Of a stretch of 64,000 nucleotides of DNA, positions 34,644-47,788 are shown piece after piece. The number at the start of each line of letters is the position of its first letter. The first letter of the stretch is position 1. This DNA is from Agroathelia rolfsii (taxonomy: Eukaryota; Basidiomycota; Agaricomycetes; Amylocorticiales; Amylocorticiaceae): assembly GCA_018343915.1 (NCBI GenBank), contig JABRWF010000004.1:682001-746000 (forward strand), given 5' to 3'. The notes below the pieces were generated by a model. It ran no database searches. It saw only the letters and a program-made list of their open reading frames with translations, and had not been told where the DNA came from. The position numbers were made by a program, and so were the translations under genes.

Positions 34644-35848
34644 TCAGTTTTTATAGCAGCCCATTAGAATGCCATTGTACGGGCCGTCATGATTTGTTTC
34701 GTTACCATTGAAGATAGTGGGGACATCGCCGACGATGCACTGTGTGCTAGGGTTGTCTTGACCTAACAATGGTAAGTTAATTAGAAAAAAAAATACACCC
34801 AAGAATGGAGAAAATAAAGTAATGCATACCTGGGCAGTTAGCCCATTCGCCCGAGTCTTCGATATGAACCTCCCCAGCGGGATGAACAAAGCCAAGGAAC
34901 ATACCCGGCAAGATGGGTACTGGGTCCTCTTCGTTATTGATGTGTGTCACGGTAGCATTGGCATCGATATAGTTCGCAAAGGCCTGGTTTCCAACACGAG
35001 GCAAACCGTACAAAACAGTCTTGAATGTTGTAGAGGATGGAAGCCACAATGGGAGATACACCGAATCAAGAAGGGAAATGGCTGCTCCGAGTGAGTGGCC
35101 AACAATGGTCACAGAGGTTGTGTCGTAAGTTGACATCACCGATTTGACAGCCGCAAGCACATCCGTAGCCGTCCTGTGCGGATGTGTGCGGTTAGGTTTA
35201 CTCTCCTATTCATCATACAAAAATACTCACTTGGCTTGCTCCGAGGCAAAGCCGTTATGGCACTTTATGTCCGAGCTGATGCCAGGGAACAAGGAAGAGT
35301 CCAAGTTCTCTTGTATAAATTTGGCATCCGTAAGGTCGGCGAGGCTACACAGAAGGAAAAAAAATTAAAAAAAAAAAAAGTGATTTGAGAGAAACCTTAG
35401 TGGATGCATACAACTGAGAGGTGTTGGTGCCCTGATGAGCAACAATGGCTTCGTTGAGCGAGGGATCGTATCCGACATACCCTATATATTTGAAAGGAAA
35501 TATCGTTCAGAGTCCGAAGGTAGAAAAAGTGTGTTCACTTACAATATTGGGTCGCATCACCATCTCCACCAGAAGCAACAGGCTTGAAGGATGGGTTTCC
35601 CTCGCAATTTGCTGGATGGATACTTAATTCATGTTTTGTCTTTAGCTAATCTACTCCTCACCTCCACAAGACCAGGCTAATGTTTCCGAGGGTGGACAGT
35701 AGGCTGTAGTGGCAAACCAAGTGTATGGTGTATACGAATCGATCTGGGCCGTAGTGGCTGCAGTTATCGATGCTCTCCTCTCTGTCGTGGGCACGGCAGA
35801 GGCCGACTTCAGGAGCAAAAGGGTTGTAGCAAGCGCAGAAGTCCACAT
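34644..35848 (-). CDS. Secreted class 3 lipase, copy 3
   Basis: ATG at 35846-35848 starts MWTSALATTLLLLKSASAVP, a signal peptide, followed by a dibasic site (TTERR) and ASITAATTAQIDSYTPYTWF. The catalytic Ser is in VGHSLGAA (~35100), the Asp in EEDPVP and the His in GEVHI. The C-terminus is MGCYKN, three residues longer than in copies 1 and 2, with the stop at 34644-34646. Intron layout matches copies 1 and 2 but sequence divergence is greater, so this copy split off earlier. Confidence 0.88.
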
Positions 35849-37113
35849 TGTGCACTTGGTTAGATACCAGCGGTGAAGACGGATGCCAGTAAGAAATGCC
35901 CAGGAGAGACCAAGAGTCCCTACATCGAGACCGACTTTATATGGCTTCCATTGCGAGAGTAGCGTTAATGTCCACCCTACGATGTTATGGGGAAATTATT
36001 ATCCTACGCATACCCCGTCGAAGATGGCGTTCGTCGATGAGGCGACCATCGTTAGAAATTAAGCGATAAATGGCACGTTTCATCATGTCAAGTACAACCT
36101 CGCAGAGACGGAGCGAAATGTACGCGGATGAAGCCTATTGATGGTATTGACTTGATAAATGCCGATGAGTGCATGACTTCCATGTGCTTTCATATGTGCA
36201 TATGGTTCTGAATCATCGTGGGAGAACCCGTGGCTATCTTCGTAGTATGCTAGAGTTTCCGCGCCCGGAACTTGTATAGGCTGAATTTGACTCGTAGTAC
36301 CGTATCATCAGATGACTTGGATTTCTGATCAGACGACTGTGTTGTAGACCGAACGGATTCATCATGACCATGTGGGTGTTTAATGCACATTGGCAGATGC
36401 TCCAACGTGAACAGGATAAGAATGAATCAACGTTTGATCAAAATTGTCCGGGGGAGGGGAGTTAAAACAGACGAGAAGCGCAAAAGCGGAACAGCGTTGA
36501 ATTTCAAGCGTTTAGCGCTCTGGATAGCTGAGCGCTGGTGTTCAAAAGCAGCATAGACTCTGTAGCGAGCCAGAGAGGATAACTGGATAAAAACAAAAGG
36601 CTGTGCTAAGAGTTCTCACCATAGTGCCCATGACCACGTTCATTAGTAGCCGACGAGTAGCCATTTTTGGTTCCATCGGCGCGGCCCAGTCCCACCGGTC
36701 CGGCAGTGGGGTGGCATTTTAGCTACGCCCGAATTTCTTATCTCTTCCTCAGTAGTAACGCGTGAATCATACATTACTGATAACTTAAAACCCATGCATT
36801 TATTTTTCTCTTCTTATGGGTTGGTAGCAAGGTCGTCTATTAGTGAATGGGCATTGCCAGAATAAACAGCGAGCACCGTTGTTTACCAACTTCTGTTGGT
36901 AGGATGAGTTCGCGAGCTCAGCTATCAGGATAAATTGCTAACAAACGCATGCCGTATTGTAGCTAGCTAGTAAATGTATTTATACCCATAATGAAACTAA
37001 AAGTGAAGCAAACAAGGCGCATATACAGTAAGAAATGGACAAGGGAAGAGAAAAGGTGCATTAGCTCGACAGCGAGTAACAAATGGAACCCAAATTCTCA
37101 ATATCCGTCTATT
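35849..37113. other. Intergenic, no gene seen
   Basis: Promoter of lipase copy 3, then a stretch with no supported open frame up to the start of the peptidase pseudogene. Confidence 0.45.
35935..35942 (-). promoter_or_regulatory. TATA box, lipase copy 3
   Basis: ATATAAAG on the minus strand, ~90 bases before the start codon, matching the spacing in copies 1 and 2. Confidence 0.5.
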
Positions 37114-38054
37114 ATGTCTGAGACCACGGGTGTTATCGACTTCCATCACAAGGGAGAGACCTATCAAACATGTGGTACAGGACATTTGGTGACTTGAAAT
37201 CTGGGAAACGTCCTTTGGTCGTGGACCTGGTATTATGTTCTTCCTCATGCCGAACTATTCCATTCCCATGACACACCAATTGTGTTCCACGACCAAGCGG
37301 GCACTGGCCGGTCCACGTACCTGAAGGACAACGGCCCGGAGTTTTGGACAGTCGAACTTTTCATGGACGAATTGAACAACGTGCTTACACATCTGCGAAT
37401 ATCGGTCAACTACGACCTCTTAGGGCATTCCTAGGGAGGTTTCCTAGCAGCAACGTATGCTGGAAGATGTCCACGTAGTGGTCCCAAACATCTCATCCTC
37501 ACCAACACCGGAGTTTCCATGAAACTATGGGCCGTAGGGGCCAATGCCTTGTTGAAACGGCTTCCAGAAAAGCTCTTAGGATGCTCAAGAAACATGAACT
37601 AGACGGCACGACAGATTCGGAGGGATAACAAGAAGGCATACAAGTTTCCTCACATAATTTGCAAGCTGCAGCCGTGGCCAGAGCTGCTCTTGGAGTTTTT
37701 TGGAGCTATGACTGAAGACCCTACAGTCTACTCAACCATTTAATTATCATGCACAATACAATCATAGGACCGCCCCCATCTGAATTCGACTATGTGTGAA
37801 CTCTAAAAGATTGGAGCTATGAAGCAGACCTGTCACAAATTCAGGCTACGACACTAGTCATTAACTCTCTCGAAGACGAAGTATAAGATGTTGCCAACTA
37901 CCCTTTCTTACATACACCTACACCTAAGGTCAAATGGGTCCAGTTCTCCGACAGCACACATCTGCCATTTTACGAGGAACGCAAGAGACATTTCTCCGTT
38001 GTATATGAATTTTTGAGGTCGGTTTTGCGCGAACTCATATATTCTTCATTATGA
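37114..38054 (+). pseudogene. Proline iminopeptidase-like alpha/beta-hydrolase pseudogene
   Basis: From ATG 37114 the frame reads MSETTGVIDFHHKGETYQT, then with frame changes FGDLKSGKRPLVV, TGRSTYLKDNGPEFWTVEL, FMDELNNVLTHLRISVNYDL and LLGHS-stop-GGFLAATYAG. The stop TAG (37432-37434) falls in the nucleophile elbow where GHSWGG is expected, so a TGG Trp codon has become TAG right after the catalytic Ser. Later blocks (HLILTNTGVSMKLWAVGANA, LQPWPE, AMTEDPTVYST, LKDWSYEADL, VKWVQFSDSTHLPFYEE with the His region) are split by several stops and frame changes. This matches fungal S33-family proline iminopeptidases. It sits in the opposite orientation between lipase copies 3 and 4. Confidence 0.85.
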
Positions 38055-38379
38055 AAATAACTCACGTCTGTAGATTGTAAGCAACGCAGTAACCGATGAA
38101 ATATTGTATGGTACTCATCATCGCTAGAATAGTATGAAATCTAGTTTTGTAACCGTGATACACGAAACGGGAAATTGAAAAGAAATAGCAAAGACGGCCA
38201 CGTTAGCATCCGAATATCAGAATTATACTTAGCACAACTCCGTGTGTACGACGGGGGCGGACAGCGTTACCTCCGATATTGGAGAAAATGATTTATCATG
38301 AAATACAAGCTCCCACGAATAAATAACAGTGGCAGGGTAATAGATTACAGGCGGAGAAATGTTGTTGCATCAATAGACC
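38055..38379. other. Intergenic, no gene seen
   Basis: Convergent spacer between the peptidase pseudogene and lipase copy 4; no open frame of note. Confidence 0.5.
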
Positions 38380-39616
38380 CTATCGGTGGCAACCCATAGT
38401 AATGTTGTCGTATGGTCCGTCATGATCAGCAAGGTTGCCCTTAAAAATAGTCGGTACAGTACCAACAATACATTGTGAACTCGGGTTGTCTTGTCCTACG
38501 GAATCACGTAAGGGGAGGAAAATAGCATGATGAGAAGCAGGCGAGACACTGACCAGGGCATATGGCCCATTCTCCAGAATCTTCGATGTGGATTTCTCCA
38601 GTTGGGTGGACAAAACCAAGAAACATGCCTGGTACGATAGGTATAGGATCATGTCTGTGGTTGATATGTGTAACATGAGCTGTTGCGTCGATGTAATCGG
38701 CGAACTCCTGGTTGCCGACACGTGGAAGGCCATATAGAATGCTTTTGAACGATATCGAGGAGGGTAAATGAAGGGGAAGGAAAGCAACATCCAAAAGTGA
38801 TATGGCAGCACCTAAGACCAGACATTATCGTCATTTTATGCAACATCACAGTTGATACTGCCTCACTTACCTAGGGAATGTCCAACAGTAACTACAGATG
38901 ATGCGTTAAACTTTGTCAGCGCCGCTTTGACACTATCAAGAACCACCTGAGCCGTCCTTCCAAAACGTATTAACTCATCGAAAGACATTAACTTATAAGC
39001 TTGCTTTACTTCGCATGTTCGTAAACAAATCCACTATGAGCCTTAATTGATGGGTTGAGGCCGGGGTAAAGGTCAAGTTCGAGACCAATCGGGAAGAAAG
39101 TGGCATCTGTCAAGAGAGGAATACTGCATTGATAGAGCTCAGTGAAGAACGCAATGAAATATCAGATGAGTCCCACGCACATGGCTTCTGGTTTCGTCCC
39201 TTGATGCGCGACAATAACTTCTTTCAGGATGGGGTCGTACCCCACATACCCTAGACGAGATTTAATGAGGTGATTCACCAAATAAAGTTAGGGCATCAGC
39301 TTACAGTACTGGACAACTACACCATCACCACCTACAGCTATAGGTTCGAACGTTGGATTTGCAGAACATCCGGCTGCGCAAACAATCGTAAGCACATACT
39401 GACGAGCTTATTCAGGGACCAATACTTACATCCACACGACCAGGGAAGAGTGATCGTAGGATTACAGTATGCAGTGCTAGCATACCACGTATAGGGCGCA
39501 TAAGAGTTGATTTGCGCTATTGGTGCAGGTGTGATCGGTAATGGCGAATCAAATGCGAAAGAAAGAGCAATAAAAGAGAATATGAGAAGAGAGGCGACAT
39601 AAAGGTTTGATGCCAT
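38380..39616 (-). CDS. Secreted class 3 lipase, copy 4 (most diverged)
   Basis: ATG at 39614-39616 starts MASNLYVASLLIFSFIALSF, a signal peptide; the dibasic processing site of the other copies is absent (FDSPLPITPAPIAQ instead). The catalytic Ser motif VGHSL-GAA is interrupted by an extra intron (~38812-38873) not present in copies 1-3. The Asp is in RHDPIP and the His in GEIHI. It ends MGCHR with the stop at 38380-38382. All motifs are intact, so it is probably active. Extra intron and lost pro-site suggest it is the oldest branch of the cluster. Confidence 0.85.
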
Positions 39617-41200
39617 CTTGATCCAAGGAGTGGTAATCCACAGAAGAAAACGTGCTCCGAGAATCGACTATTGCTTGACTTTAACGCAACTATCGACATG
39701 AACTTATTCAACCGATGTCCAGCAGAGGCTGAGGACATACTGATGTCAATCGGCTCTGACGACATCGTGTCTCACCAGGTAATATCTACCAGAAACACCA
39801 TCCCAGCGCAAGATGGACGCAAATAGATGAACCAGTTGAATGAGCACTGGGTAATGGCAGGACGCGGTGACGATGGTATTGAGCAATAGGAAACCCCATG
39901 ATGATCGTATCTATCACCTGCCAGTGCATGATGTAGCCGCATAGACAAACAGGCATGCTTTCATGCCTGTGGTGACGCTCAAGTCTGAGGATGAGGAGAT
40001 TCCAAACTGAGATTGATGTGATCGTCGACTCTGCCGGGGTGCTGCCACGAGGAGCAATAGCTCGTCGCCCTTCGTGTGCCAGAGGGCATAGGCGGCATCC
40101 AATTCATGTTCGCGGTAAAGCCATGATATCGGGATTGGTGCGCAAGATCATTTCCCATTTACAATGGCAAGTGGATAGTCAGAGTTGGACTTGCTACTCT
40201 GAGCAAACCAAAATTGTACGTATGTAATCTTGCAGCTGCTAGTGCTGTGACGGAAGCGAGTAACCTATGCCATTGCTTCCACGGAGAAAAAGTGTGGCGT
40301 TACTTTGCCCTCAGCCACCAAAAGTAGTCAGCTACGTTTTCATGCCTTTACTTCTATCCCTTCCACACACAGCATAGGCAAGCCGTCTCTCAGTAATAAC
40401 TCACGTGGTTATTGTCTGAAAGTCCCTTGCATACATTGCTAACTTCTATACGTTCCTTACACGTATGAAACTGATGCGATCCCATGTCCCTTGGAACTAG
40501 AAGTCGCAAAATAAAATAAAAAAAGGAAATGCGCTGCAGCCAACTCTGGCTATTTCTGTTCTCACACAATTTCAGGCTGTACTAGCCTGTATACCAAATA
40601 GAGAGCTACTCTCGAGTTCGTGCATTCGACCTGTTCGGCCGCCGAAATGATGCTGTGCTCCTCAGTTTGGAGGGCAGGTGCCCTAATCTAACCTCATTAA
40701 CACCACAAAAAATTGCTGTGCTTGAAGACCTGAACCTAATAATGAACGTAGTCATTAGTGATTATTTTTTGCTCCCACCACGGGGCAAAAAAGCATCCTT
40801 GATAAATTCTCCTCTTGTTAATTGTGATGCTACTGCGATCCAACGCCGCATTCATAACATTCATTCGGGCAAATTGAAATCATACACATCCTAAGCTCAC
40901 GTAGCTCAAAAAATCTACTTTTTACCTATCCTGTGGCGTGAACACATAATCACCGATGGGAAGCTCTGCCATGATGTTGGGTGTCCCATGATCTACTCGG
41001 ATAATCCATGTTTCTATTCATAATCTTCAAACCTGCACAGTTCTAGGCCTCCAGCTTTAATTATTCCTCTTGAATTTTCTCCCAAAGAATCATTGTGAGG
41101 GAAAGTAGGCAATCGTGAGTTGAACAGATTATATGCTCACACAGAGTATAAAAGGTAAGGTGGATAACTGCCTGGTTGAAACAACTCGTATACAAAGACC
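39617..41200. other. Divergent intergenic region
   Basis: Between lipase copy 4 (minus) and the GH5 gene (plus). No gene is supported; the frame 40655-40894 has no features. The right end carries the GH5 promoter. Confidence 0.5.
41147..41154 (+). promoter_or_regulatory. TATA box of the GH5 gene
   Basis: TATAAAAG lies 47 bases before the start codon of the GH5 gene. Confidence 0.55.
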
Positions 41201-43504
41201 ATGCTTTTACCTTCTGTTTTAACCGTACTTTCTACACTCTATGCAGCCCATTCTGCATGGGCTGTTGCTACCATTCCTCCCAAGATATACGGCGTAAACT
41301 TGGGCTCATGGTATGAGCATTTTTATTGTCATACTTGTTGTGCGCAATTAATAGTCTCTGCTCATAGGCTCGTGCTTGAGCCATGGATGCTCCCTCAAGG
41401 TGCTTCATAGCGCCGCACTTTCGGCTTTTGGAATTGCTCAACATCTGTTCTAGAATGGCTCAACATGGGCGGTCAATCTTGTACTAACAACTGCTCCGGT
41501 TGTATCGGCAGCGAGTTGTACGTTTACCACACTTACTTCCATTGGGTTTCCATCCTGACATGAATGTTCTAGTGCCTTTGTACAAGCGCATCCGGATGTT
41601 GCAGACGAAGTTTTTGCGAGACATTGGTGCATAGATTAGTTGTATGACCTATCATACTTTATCCTTACCCTGATTCTAGGGCCACTTGGTTTACTCAAAC
41701 AGATGTTGATTTACTGAAAGATGCGAATATCAACACAGTTAGGATCCCAGTAAGTTCTCGCCATGTCATGTATTTACTATTTATTTGGCTAAATAATGCA
41801 GCTGGGATACTGGATTGTTGAAGCACTAGTTAATCGCACTACTGAGTTTTATCCACTAGGAGGGATGGAATATCTTGTAAGGCTTCTCGCCCTCCTTGAC
41901 AGACGCTATTTTTTCTTATCATTCATCCTTGTTCACAGCGTAAAGGTCTTCTTATGCTCAAGGAAGCCGGCATCGTCGCTATTTTAGATCACCACGCGCT
42001 TCCCGGCGTGCAAACCGCTAACCAAGCGTTTACGGGCAAGTACGTGTTATTAAATTTAACTAAACCAAATCAGATCCTATAATAACACGCTCCCGGTGAC
42101 TTACAGCTGTACCGAAGACGTAGAGTTTTATGTAAGGTTGACAGGTATTCATTTTGCATGAGGCATTTATTGAAATAGTTTGACCAGACGCCATACAATT
42201 ACCAAAGGGCGCTAACATGGACAGCGGTCATGACTGCACTCTCCCATCTCGATCCAGCATTCGACAATGTATTTTCTATCGAAGCTGTGAACGAGCCCAT
42301 CATGAATGCAAATCAGACTCCAGGATATGGCCAATGTATGTCGTCAGCATCGAGTGCAGGCATACAATCGGAACTAATTTTGTTCCCAGTTCAGAAAGAA
42401 TTTGTGGAGACGATCCGCACGGTCGAATCCTTACTTGGCATTCATACTCCGGGTCACAATTATTGGGATGCTTCTAACAGCTTCTCCGAAACCATGGCCC
42501 GATTTTCCGCGTACCCTGCTGCTAGTCCATCTGTTCAAGAGGCTATCTCTTATGCAATCCCCATTCTTCGGGATCATGCCACCCGTTTTGATATCAATAA
42601 TGGGGTAGTAGATCATTTTGATGATGAGCGTTGGAAGCACAAGATTCCATTGACCCCAAGGTTTGAAATCCACAGTTATACTATTCTAAAACTTCTGACA
42701 CTGATTATGCATAGTTTCATGGACGTGAATTGGCAATACAATAATCCGCCCAACCCTGCAAACGCAAAGATTGGCCCTCAAGGATATGATAATCATTTAT
42801 ACTACAGGTAAATGCTTTTAAATCCAGAGAATACAGGCAAAATTACTGACGCTCCATAGTTTTGGAGTAGGCAAACAAGGATATTTTATCTATGAATATT
42901 TAACTAATTACATTTGCAGGGTGTTGCGGCGGCTAATCCTGATGCCTATCTGACCAGTGTATGCAGTGAGTTTGAATAACCTAGATACCGCTATTATTGA
43001 TCACCTGATCGGTTCGATAGACCTGCAACGCATCGCCAATGACGCAGCCTTGAACAACACACCCCTCTGGTTTGGAGAATGGGGCCTTCCAACTCAATTC
43101 GATGCCACCGATGAATTCTTATATCAATGGGCAGATGCGCAAAAATTAGCGTATAGCCAGGGCGCCGGCTGGATCGTAAGTTTGCTTATCAACCTGTATT
43201 GAGACGAACAATCATCTGAATGTACGCAGTTTTGGAATTTCAAAACAGAAATATCCGCACTAGCCGGAAATTTGTCGAGACAATGGTAAGCTTTTACTTT
43301 TTTAAGTCCAAATAAGAGCCCGTCATTTGACTTGCGTTCAGGTCTTATGAGGAGGGTCTTAAACTTGGTTACCTAACACGCGACCCCGCTGCATACAACA
43401 ATGCTAGCGTCTGTGACCCATATTATAACACGAACTTAGACAGCGTCGAGAATGCTCAAGTAGTGTTCTCTGTCGGTGAAGGCTTCCCACGGGATGAGCT
43501 TTGA
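41201..43504 (+). CDS. Secreted glycoside hydrolase family 5 (exo-beta-1,3-glucanase-like)
   Basis: ATG 41201 starts a signal peptide (MLLPSVLTVLSTLYAAHSAW). The mature start IPPKIYGVNLGSW-LVLEPW, joined over an intron at ~41311-41367, is the N-terminal signature of GH5 exo-beta-1,3-glucanases. ADLLKDANINTVRIP-like, GIVAILDHHALPG and AVNEP (acid/base Glu, ~42285) follow; FGEWGL holds the nucleophile Glu (~43077). About eleven short introns are visible (for example GAG-TT|GTACGT at ~41519 and CATTG|GTGCAT at ~41629). The end is GEGFPRDEL with TGA at 43502-43504. It would cut beta-glucans in the wall or in plant or fungal debris. The GH5 subfamily was not resolved. Confidence 0.85.
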
Positions 43505-44149
43505 AGAAACGATCAATTTATGGAACAAGATGTAAAGTAGCTGTATGATACTTAAGTAGGCCGAAGTCGTGTTTCCCGTCTTTATCTCTATCAATGATGT
43601 CTTTATGATGGCGTAATGATGTTACACATGCATTTGAATGTTTAGATGCACCATTTATGAGTCAATTCTCGGGTATGAAAATGTTGTAATAACCACAACC
43701 CATAGCATTGTAAGTACTGTCTAATTATGCGCACAAGTCGTGTTGAATTACGATGACAGGCCACTACGGTGGGCGTGCATGCGCATGTGTCTCAGTGGTT
43801 AAAATTAAACGAAGTACACTGCGATACCTTCCGGGGATGCGAGTAGTAACCCCAAGGTCCTATTTTCCATGCTGAGGCTCACGTTTTGAGTAGATTATGT
43901 AAGGCTTGGGTGCCAGGGTCACACAGGATTAGTCCAAATCCGGACTTACCTTGGAATACAGGTATTTCTCCGGTAAGAAGAGATGTGCGATGTCTGGTCT
44001 AATGAGCAGCTGCTTACACCCAGGGCCAAACGCCGCTGTATACACTGTAACTGGCACTGTCTTCCTGGGAGGGGGTGACTCGGCGGCTACTCTGCTTGCG
44101 ATCGTCTCCTTCGTAATCACAGTATTGGTGTCTACACATCTGTCTGGCC
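43505..44149. other. Intergenic, no gene seen
   Basis: 3' flank of the GH5 gene and upstream region of the next plus-strand gene. Nothing else is visible. Confidence 0.5.
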
Positions 44150-46539
44150 ATGGACTCTGCAGAATGCTCGAACAGTGAGACGGTTTCGCCGGTGTCTGAT
44201 TCGCCCTCGACACCCATTCGTTTGGAGAGAAGGTCCTCGAAGAGTTATGCGAGGCCAACCTTGGCCGTGCGGGGCCCCAGGGTGATCAGAAAGTCACCGT
44301 CAAACATAGGAACAGACCCTCAAATTCCTTCATCTCCTACTTCACCTCATCCCTCGAGGCTTTCACTGAACTCAGCTGTGGAGGCTGTCTTGCTAGATCC
44401 TTTGAATACTAGCCCATCATCAACCAACCTTTCTCGACGCTCATTGTTGTCTATCTCTGAGACAAGCAAAGTCGATGCTGCCACTCAAACTGACCCAGCT
44501 CCATCACCTATTCGCGTTGCGACGCCTCCTACTTCTACCCCTCAGGCGATCCCCATCGTCAAGCCACCTCCTCTGACACCAATGCCACCCATTTCCTTTG
44601 CTCGAAAAACCATCGAGTACCGACCACTCCCCTTGTCTGCTGCACAGTGGACTTTCACTTCGCAGGAGCTCCAGAGTACCGTTTCACGTGCTATTCGGGC
44701 GTCTGCAAAAGAATCCTTCATCCGCCTTCTCCCGCCGGCGACACTCGACCAGGAAATACCTGCACACGAGCAGCGCATGGAACAGGAACGTGAAAGTGCA
44801 CAGGCCCGTTGGAGATTCGAGGTGCAGCGCCGGACAATGCTTTTGCAGGGCTTGCATACATTATCAATCAACAATCCCCAGGGCGAGACCATTGCGTCGC
44901 TGACCACTCAGCTGAGCACTACCCTTGCCTCATTAGACAATCTGTTTAGCACCATCCTTACTGCCGCTGATCAGCAGGCCCAGCTAGCGCACGTACAAGA
45001 TGGTCATTGGGCTTCCGCCCTTGCGGTGGCATTGAGAAAGCTGAATGCATCGTATGCAAAAAGGACAGAAGAGTTGAAGGCGGAGCGTCAGAAAATAATG
45101 CAGCTTGAGGCCGAGCTGGATGACGCCTGGACTGCTGCCGAGAACATCGCGAGGGAGATGGATGAGCGTGCTGCGGGAACTGTACCTATAGATGTCGGTC
45201 CTGATGACGTGCTCACTCTTAACGGAGATATCAAACCAGACGACGAGGAAGCTGGTGCTCCTGATGACGATGAAAACAATACTACCAATCTCAGCGTGGC
45301 TGATGTCGTAGGGGTGACCAGAGCCGTAGTCACTCAAGCTAAAACTGTATCACCCACCACTCCGTCTCATCCATCTCTACCTCTACATCAGTCTACAGCA
45401 ATCGCAATTGATTCATCCGAGCCTTCGTCGTCATCATCGTTACCACCCCCATCATCATTTTCATCTCCCCCACAAAACACCCCTCCTATGGTCATGGACG
45501 CGCAAACAAGAGTATTCAATGCTCGAAGACGGAGTAGGCGCCTCAGTGTTGCCTCCCTGCGTCTTCGAAGCAACTCCCAAGTGCGAGGAGGACCTAGTGG
45601 GGCACCTAGTCGTTCAAGTTCACGTCGTAGCCAGGCGTCTTCCAGAGCTGCACGGGATGAGGAAATTCCCGATGTTCCCGACATTCCTCCATTACATTTA
45701 CAAACCTCAGTCCCTGCTGCTCCCTCGCAGGTCACTCCCGCCGCCGAACCAATCACTTCGACTATATCACTTCCTAATACATATACACCATCGGAGTCAC
45801 CACATTACGTCGGCTCTTTTCTCAATCTTGAAAGTACCCCACGGGGGTCACGCAGCAAGCGTCGCGAAAACAGACCAAAACCTTTGGAAACTTCTTTGGA
45901 CATGAGGAACGAAGAGGCGGTTCTAACAAGTAGTGAATCGAGGAATAGCCTATATGACGACGGCGAATGGATACTTGGTGGTAGTAGATCTTCTGGTACG
46001 AGCGCATTCTCAGCATATAGACGTCTTTCGTTTCGTTTTTTTCCCTCAACATTTTCTTAGAATACTATGCCCAGCATCCACACCCGTTTTCTGCCGTTAT
46101 GGAAAGGTCCTCAATACCTTCCATGTGGATTGGAGCCGACGAAAAGGCCAGAACACGATCAGTATCACTCAGTCGGTCACCTTCAGCATCTGGGGTAGGA
46201 ACATTGACACGTAAACCATCGTCTCCTTCACTCATCCGGCCATCAACGGCGTCGGCCACGACCGCTCCACTGCATTCTTCTCCTTCGACTCCCCGAACGC
46301 CGGCCACCTCTGATGTCAATGGATCACCGTTGTGGTCGGCGCCTGCTTACGAGACTGGGACGATCACTTTTGAGCCCCCCTCAATGTCCATTGCTGGTAG
46401 AATACAATCGATGCAACTCGAGAGTAATCTTCCTATTCCTGTCGCCGGTGATGAATTCGGCACGAGGCGAGGCAAGAGGTTCAGCCAACCTTTGACACCT
46501 ATCGAAGCGGACATATCTCCTGAAATGGTAGATTTTTAA
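44150..46539 (+). CDS. Conserved-type fungal protein with coiled coil and Ser-rich regions
   Basis: A 615-codon first exon (44150-45995) is joined to 46061-46539 by a 65-base intron (TCTG|GTACGA...TTTCTTAG) giving SRSSEYYAQHPHPF and a total near 775 residues. The N-terminus is Ser/Pro-rich. Residues ~140-320 are predicted helical: LQSTVSRAIRASAKESFIRL, then QRMEQERESAQARW, and a coiled coil (LNASYAKRTEELKAERQK, LEAELDDAWTAAENIAREMD). An acidic patch, long Ser/Thr/Pro and Arg/Ser stretches (RRRSRRLSVASLRLRS) and possible phosphorylation sites follow. No domain is recognised; a scaffold or cytoskeleton-linked role is only a guess. Confidence 0.75.
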
Positions 46540-47788
46540 GCGCATCGGATCCAGCTGAACGCGTGTATCATTTCATTCGTCGATTCTCTTTGTTGAATAG
46601 GCATCCTCATGCGCGTTACATATATTTCATACCCTGTCGTACTGGCATCACTTGTTTTTGTTAAGGTCCTTTTTCCTTCTTGATTCCTAGTTTCTCTGCC
46701 TTCAGCTTCCTTGTTTGATTTGGTTTGCGATTACGACGAGAACGCTTTTTCTTGCTTGCTTTGCTACTGTTATTACCCTACTCCAAATTTGGACTGCTTT
46801 CAGATGCCTGCGTAAACTACATGAATACATGACCAACACGGACGCTCTTACTTCTACCATATGTACACCTATACGCATAATCTTTTCATACCTTGTGAGG
46901 TCTCGATATATACCTTGGAATGTCTTTCCAGGCTCGGATGACGGTGGTGTTGGCTTGGCGGCCCTATCGGGAAATTAATTTGCTGACAAAGATTGATCTC
47001 ACCTGATATAGCCGTGTCATTTCCAGTAGTTTATCCAGAGCCTCAATATATTCAATATCTTAGCCGCGACTACTGTTGCCCATTACTGGCCTGCATACAA
47101 TCCTCATCCTCGAAATAAACTCCTAATGGTACTAGCACGTGACAGATGTCACTGCTAAAGAAGCTGGCGCTTTGGCCCTTGGATGTGTTTCGCTATCCTC
47201 AAGACAACTCATTTGAGCATCCCTTTGCGATTTTATCGGCCTCGCATATCTGCTTTCGTCATTGCCTGATTTTGACTGTACATCAACCATTTTTGAAAGA
47301 TACATGTAAGTTGGCCGCCTGTTGTGGCTCTTGATCATCTATTCAATTGAGCATCAAATGACTCCAGTATGATTTCCTCGGCGAATTCCAGGAAAGGAGC
47401 GTGGACGGTACACCCGATCCCGATATCACTTCCCTTGCGGTCGCAGCGGACAAATCGTCTGGATGGGAAACCGCTGCGCCCATGGCCCTGGTGCATATAC
47501 CGGTCATTTCGCATGCTCATTATCCAAATTTGTCCCAACTTGCGACACGGCAGCATGTGAAGCCGGCCTGGTCAGCTTTTGAACGGATATAGATGAACTT
47601 GAAGCCATCGCAACCGAAGATGAATGTTTTCGGTGTAAACGGAGACTGTATGTTCCATCTATTCACTGGAACCATATGATAGGTCGTTTGAATTGGTAAC
47701 CGTAAAATGTTTCGATATAAGGCTTGTGTTAGGCCACACGATGGCCCAACTTTGTGTCGAACACTTTCAATCCTTAAGTCTGCTGTGA
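46540..47788. other. Intergenic, no supported gene
   Basis: The 87-codon frame at 46715-46978 starts with a hydrophobic stretch but has no further support. Other frames on both strands overlap each other and look like chance. Confidence 0.45.

Noticed and set aside
44542..45756. Several antisense frames of 80-122 codons opposite the coiled-coil gene
   Set aside because: They are shadows of the long plus-strand exon with no motifs or splice continuation.
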